Below are positions 6,822 through 8,632 of a DNA stretch of 8,632 bases, one piece after another. The notes under the pieces are model-generated. The model saw only the letters and a program-made list of their open reading frames with translations, made no database searches and had not been told where the DNA came from. The position numbers and the translations under genes were made by a program. Origin of the DNA: an uncultured Prevotellaceae bacterium (lineage in GTDB: Bacteria > Bacteroidota > Bacteroidia > Bacteroidales > Bacteroidaceae); assembly GCA_902771155.1 (NCBI GenBank), contig CACXVS010000056.1, forward strand, positions 1 through 8,632, written 5' to 3'. The stretch's first letter is position 1, and each line of letters starts with the position of its first letter.

Positions 6822-7663
6822 GCCTTAAACGACATATCAAGTCCCTTTACCGAGTGAGTGAGTGCTCCTACAGAGACGAAATCGACACCCTGTTCGGCAT
6901 AGTCGCGAATCGTGTCGAAGGTGATACCCCCCGATGACTCCGTTTCGTAACGATGGTCAATGATATCGACAGCCTTCTTCGTATCGGGCACAGAGAAGTT
7001 GTCGAGCATGATGCGGTTCACACCACCATGATCGAGCACCTGCTGCAACTCGTCGAAGTTACGCACCTCGATCTCGATCTTCAGGTCGAGCCCCTTCTCC
7101 TTCAGGTACTGATGACAGCGGTCGATGGCATTCGTGATGCCGCCTGCGAAATCCACGTGATTGTCTTTCAGAAGGATCATGTCGAAAAGACCGATACGAT
7201 GGTTCACGCCACCGCCTATCTTCACTGCCTGCTTCTCGAGCATGCGCATACCAGGAGTGGTCTTGCGGGTGTCGAGCACACGGGTGTTTGTACCCTTCAG
7301 ACGCTCCACATACTTATTGGTCATCGTGGCAATGCCACTCATGCGCTGCATGATGTTCAGCATAAGGCGCTCTGTCTGCAACAGCGAGCGCACCTTACCC
7401 GTCACGATCATGGCGATGTCGCCCTTCTTCACCTTCGTACCATCGCCCATCAGCACCTCCACCTGCATGGTAGGGTCGAAACGACGGAACACTTCCTTGG
7501 CAATCTCCACACCAGCCAGGATACCGTCTTCCTTTATCAGCAGATGGCTCTTGCCCATTGCGTCCTCAGGAATACAGCACAGGGTGGTATGATCGCCATC
7601 ACCGATATCCTCGGCAAACGACAGATCGATAAGTCTGTCAACCAGTTCGTCAACACTCAGCAT
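6815..7663 (-). CDS. nadC: Nicotinate-nucleotide pyrophosphorylase (quinolinate phosphoribosyltransferase)
   Basis: A 282-residue cytoplasmic enzyme that joins quinolinate with PRPP to give nicotinate mononucleotide, CO2 and pyrophosphate, the entry to de novo NAD synthesis. The signatures are unmistakable: AEDIGDGDHTT (17-27), DTRKTTPG (131-138), KIGGGVNHR (148-156), ILLKDNH (163-169), EVRN (199-202), MLDN (219-222), ESSGGI (242-247) and SVGALTHS (264-271). Length is normal and all expected Arg/Lys/His substrate contacts in these motifs are present. The ATG at 7663 follows an A-rich leader with AAAGG at a good distance for ribosome binding. It is 34 bp after the beta-barrel gene and overlaps the M23 gene. 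nadA and nadB, often partners in this pathway, are not in the window. Confidence 0.98.
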   Translation of the reverse strand: MLSVDELVDRLIDLSFAEDIGDGDHTTLCCIPEDAMGKSHLLIKEDGILAGVEIAKEVFRRFDPTMQVEVLMGDGTKVKKGDIAMIVTGKVRSLLQTERLMLNIMQRMSGIATMTNKYVERLKGTNTRVLDTRKTTPGMRMLEKQAVKIGGGVNHRIGLFDMILLKDNHVDFAGGITNAIDRCHQYLKEKGLDLKIEIEVRNFDELQQVLDHGGVNRIMLDNFSVPDTKKAVDIIDHRYETESSGGITFDTIRDYAEQGVDFVSVGALTHSVKGLDMSFKAC

Positions 7664-7697
7664 ATTCTTACCTTTTTACTTTTTTACCTTTTAACCT
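7664..7697 (-). promoter_or_regulatory. A-rich leader of nadC with repeated AAGGTAA-like motifs
   Basis: Read on the minus strand, the 34-bp spacer is almost only A, G and T. It contains GGTTA (7692-7696), GGTAA (7684-7688), a degenerate GTAA (about 7676-7679) and GGTAA (7668-7672), spaced about 7-9 bases apart. The last copy, AAAAAGG, lies 7 nt before the nadC ATG and is the likely ribosome-binding site. The meaning of the extra copies is unknown. No -7 TAnnTTTG promoter box is seen here. Confidence 0.55.
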
Positions 7698-8240
7698 TTA
7701 CATGTCAAAGTAGATGCTCAGACCTACTCTCACGCCAAAGCCAGATTTGTCGCTGTTGTCGCAACTGATCTCGTAGTAAGCCTCAGGCTCAACGGTCACG
7801 TTACGATTCAGGAAGAAGGTATAGCCTGCATTAATCTCAGGACGGAAATCGTTAGTGCTTGTATGGAGTTCCACATCACCCACTTCCACTTTTTCTCTCT
7901 CATAAGCATATTTGGCAATACCACCCACATAGATGCCGACAGTGTCGAAATACCAACGGGCACCTGCGCCAAGATCAAAAGTTACCAGCTGACCACCACT
8001 GATGGTTTTAAGACCTACTGTACCCACAGCCATCAAGTTGTCCATCAAGAAGTAACCTGCCTTGCCGTTGATACCAAAATTGAATTTGGAAGCCTTGCTG
8101 TAGGAGAGCGATGTCGTAGAAAGGGCTGCATTCACATAAAACTTACCCTGCTCAAATGGTGTCTTTGAGTCGTTCAAATACTGGGCATTTGCACTTACTG
8201 CCATCATCAGGCCGATGGCTGCCATCATCAGTTTTTTCAT
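7698..8240 (-). CDS. Small outer-membrane beta-barrel (porin-like) protein
   Basis: A 180-residue protein with a clear signal peptide (MKKLMMAAIGLMMAVSANA, cleaved before Gln20). The mature part consists of alternating hydrophobic/polar strands typical of an eight-strand barrel: FYVNAALSTTSLSY, FGINGKAGYFL, LMAVGTVGLK, FDLGAGARWYF, IYVGGIAKYAYE, RPEINAGYTFFL, VTVEPEAYYEI and FGVRVGLSIYF. It ends two residues after the aromatic Phe, close to the barrel-assembly signal position. Such OMP_b-brl proteins are abundant in Bacteroidales, usually without a known ligand. The ATG at 8240 gives the signal peptide. Only 13 bp separate it from the CstA-like gene, so co-transcription is likely; the function is not deducible. 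Confidence 0.85.
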   Translation of the reverse strand: MKKLMMAAIGLMMAVSANAQYLNDSKTPFEQGKFYVNAALSTTSLSYSKASKFNFGINGKAGYFLMDNLMAVGTVGLKTISGGQLVTFDLGAGARWYFDTVGIYVGGIAKYAYEREKVEVGDVELHTSTNDFRPEINAGYTFFLNRNVTVEPEAYYEISCDNSDKSGFGVRVGLSIYFDM

Positions 8241-8253
8241 ATGTTCAATCTAT

Positions 8254-8632
8254 TTAGTTATTATTCTTTGTTTCTTTTCTGTACCATATGCAGAACCATG
8301 CGATGGCGATCACCAGACAGACGATACCGAAGGGATAGCCTGCATCGCCGAGGTTAAGCATCTGCTTCGATACAAAGAAGTAGGTGGTACATACCGTTGT
8401 CATAAAGAGCGCAGGGATCAGCGTGATCCAGAAAGTCTTCTTCTCGCGTACGAGATAGACGGTGGCAGCCCAAAGCGTAAACACGCTGAGCGCCTGGTTC
8501 GAGAAGCCGAAATACTGCCAGATCGTGTTGAAACCGTCAGGATTCTCTATCTGCCAGAAGAGCATACCGATAGAAATACCAAAGAGCGGCACGCAGATGA
8601 GGAGGCGCTTCGGAATGGGGCGCTGGTCGAGC
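8254..8632 (-). CDS. cstA: CstA-family carbon starvation/peptide transporter, C-terminal part (partial)
   Basis: The reading frame is open to the right window edge, so the 5' part is missing. About 125 residues are visible, starting LDQRPIPKRLLICVPLF. A GTG at 8592 is inside the gene and is not a start. The segment NTIWQYFGFSNQALSVFTLW followed by TVYLVREKKTFWITLIPALFMTTVC matches the conserved end of CstA proteins, inner-membrane transporters linked to peptide or pyruvate uptake during carbon starvation. Four membrane segments are visible, roughly VPLFGISIGMLFW, ALSVFTLWAATVYLV, WITLIPALFMTTVCTTYFF and FGIVCLVIAIAWFCIWY. The protein ends in KETKNNN, an ordinary hydrophilic tail. It is the first visible gene of the minus-strand string. 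Confidence 0.9.
   Translation of the reverse strand, partial: LDQRPIPKRLLICVPLFGISIGMLFWQIENPDGFNTIWQYFGFSNQALSVFTLWAATVYLVREKKTFWITLIPALFMTTVCTTYFFVSKQMLNLGDAGYPFGIVCLVIAIAWFCIWYRKETKNNN

Noticed and set aside
6953..7768. A 271-codon plus-strand open frame over nadC and the end of the barrel gene
   Set aside because: It is antisense to clear nadC motifs, its translation is rich in His, Leu and Thr in a low-complexity way, and it has no recognisable domain.
1..8632. CRISPR arrays, transposases, toxin-antitoxin pairs, tRNA or rRNA genes
   Set aside because: No repeated spacer-like array, no transposase-like protein, no cloverleaf or rRNA-like stretch was seen on either strand.

Overview
The window looks like a chromosomal piece of a gut- or rumen-type Bacteroidales bacterium, most likely Prevotella or a close relative. 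The evidence is a secreted GH10 xylanase with an internal carbohydrate-binding insert and a Prevotella-style C-terminal tail, a C69 dipeptidase, a Bacteroidetes-specific HExxH domain, weak or absent Shine-Dalgarno sequences, and compact gene spacing. Genus is inferred from protein style; no rRNA or marker gene is present.

Layout. Positions 1-135 hold the 3' end of a plus-strand gene that reads like pyruvate:ferredoxin oxidoreductase, closed by a strong terminator (155-198). A plus-strand secreted GH10 endo-xylanase follows (215-2068). It is isolated between two hairpins with the same stem sequence. The second hairpin (2075-2106) sits in the 37-bp gap to a convergent gene and probably serves both strands.

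From 2106 to the right edge everything is on the minus strand, so it is read from right to left: the end of a CstA-like peptide/carbon-starvation transporter (8254-8632, cut by the window), a small outer-membrane beta-barrel protein (7698-8240), nadC (6815-7663), a secreted M23/LytM-type metallopeptidase (5175-6821), a secreted C69 dipeptidase (3446-5167), and a membrane protein joining an HExxH domain to a CPBP/Rce1-like domain (2106-3389). Gaps are 13, 34, -7, 7 and 56 bp, with no terminator seen inside, so this could be one transcription unit whose main promoter lies outside the window.

Function. The xylanase belongs to plant cell-wall breakdown. The minus-strand string has a peptide and envelope flavour: possible peptide uptake (CstA), an outer-membrane barrel, a cell-wall endopeptidase, an exported dipeptidase and an intramembrane-protease-like protein. 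nadC (NAD synthesis) is embedded among them. No mobile element, CRISPR array, RNA gene or defence system is visible, and no stretch over 300 bases lacks a gene. The most unusual single object is the HExxH-CPBP fusion. The rest is recognisable, mostly ordinary Bacteroidales content.
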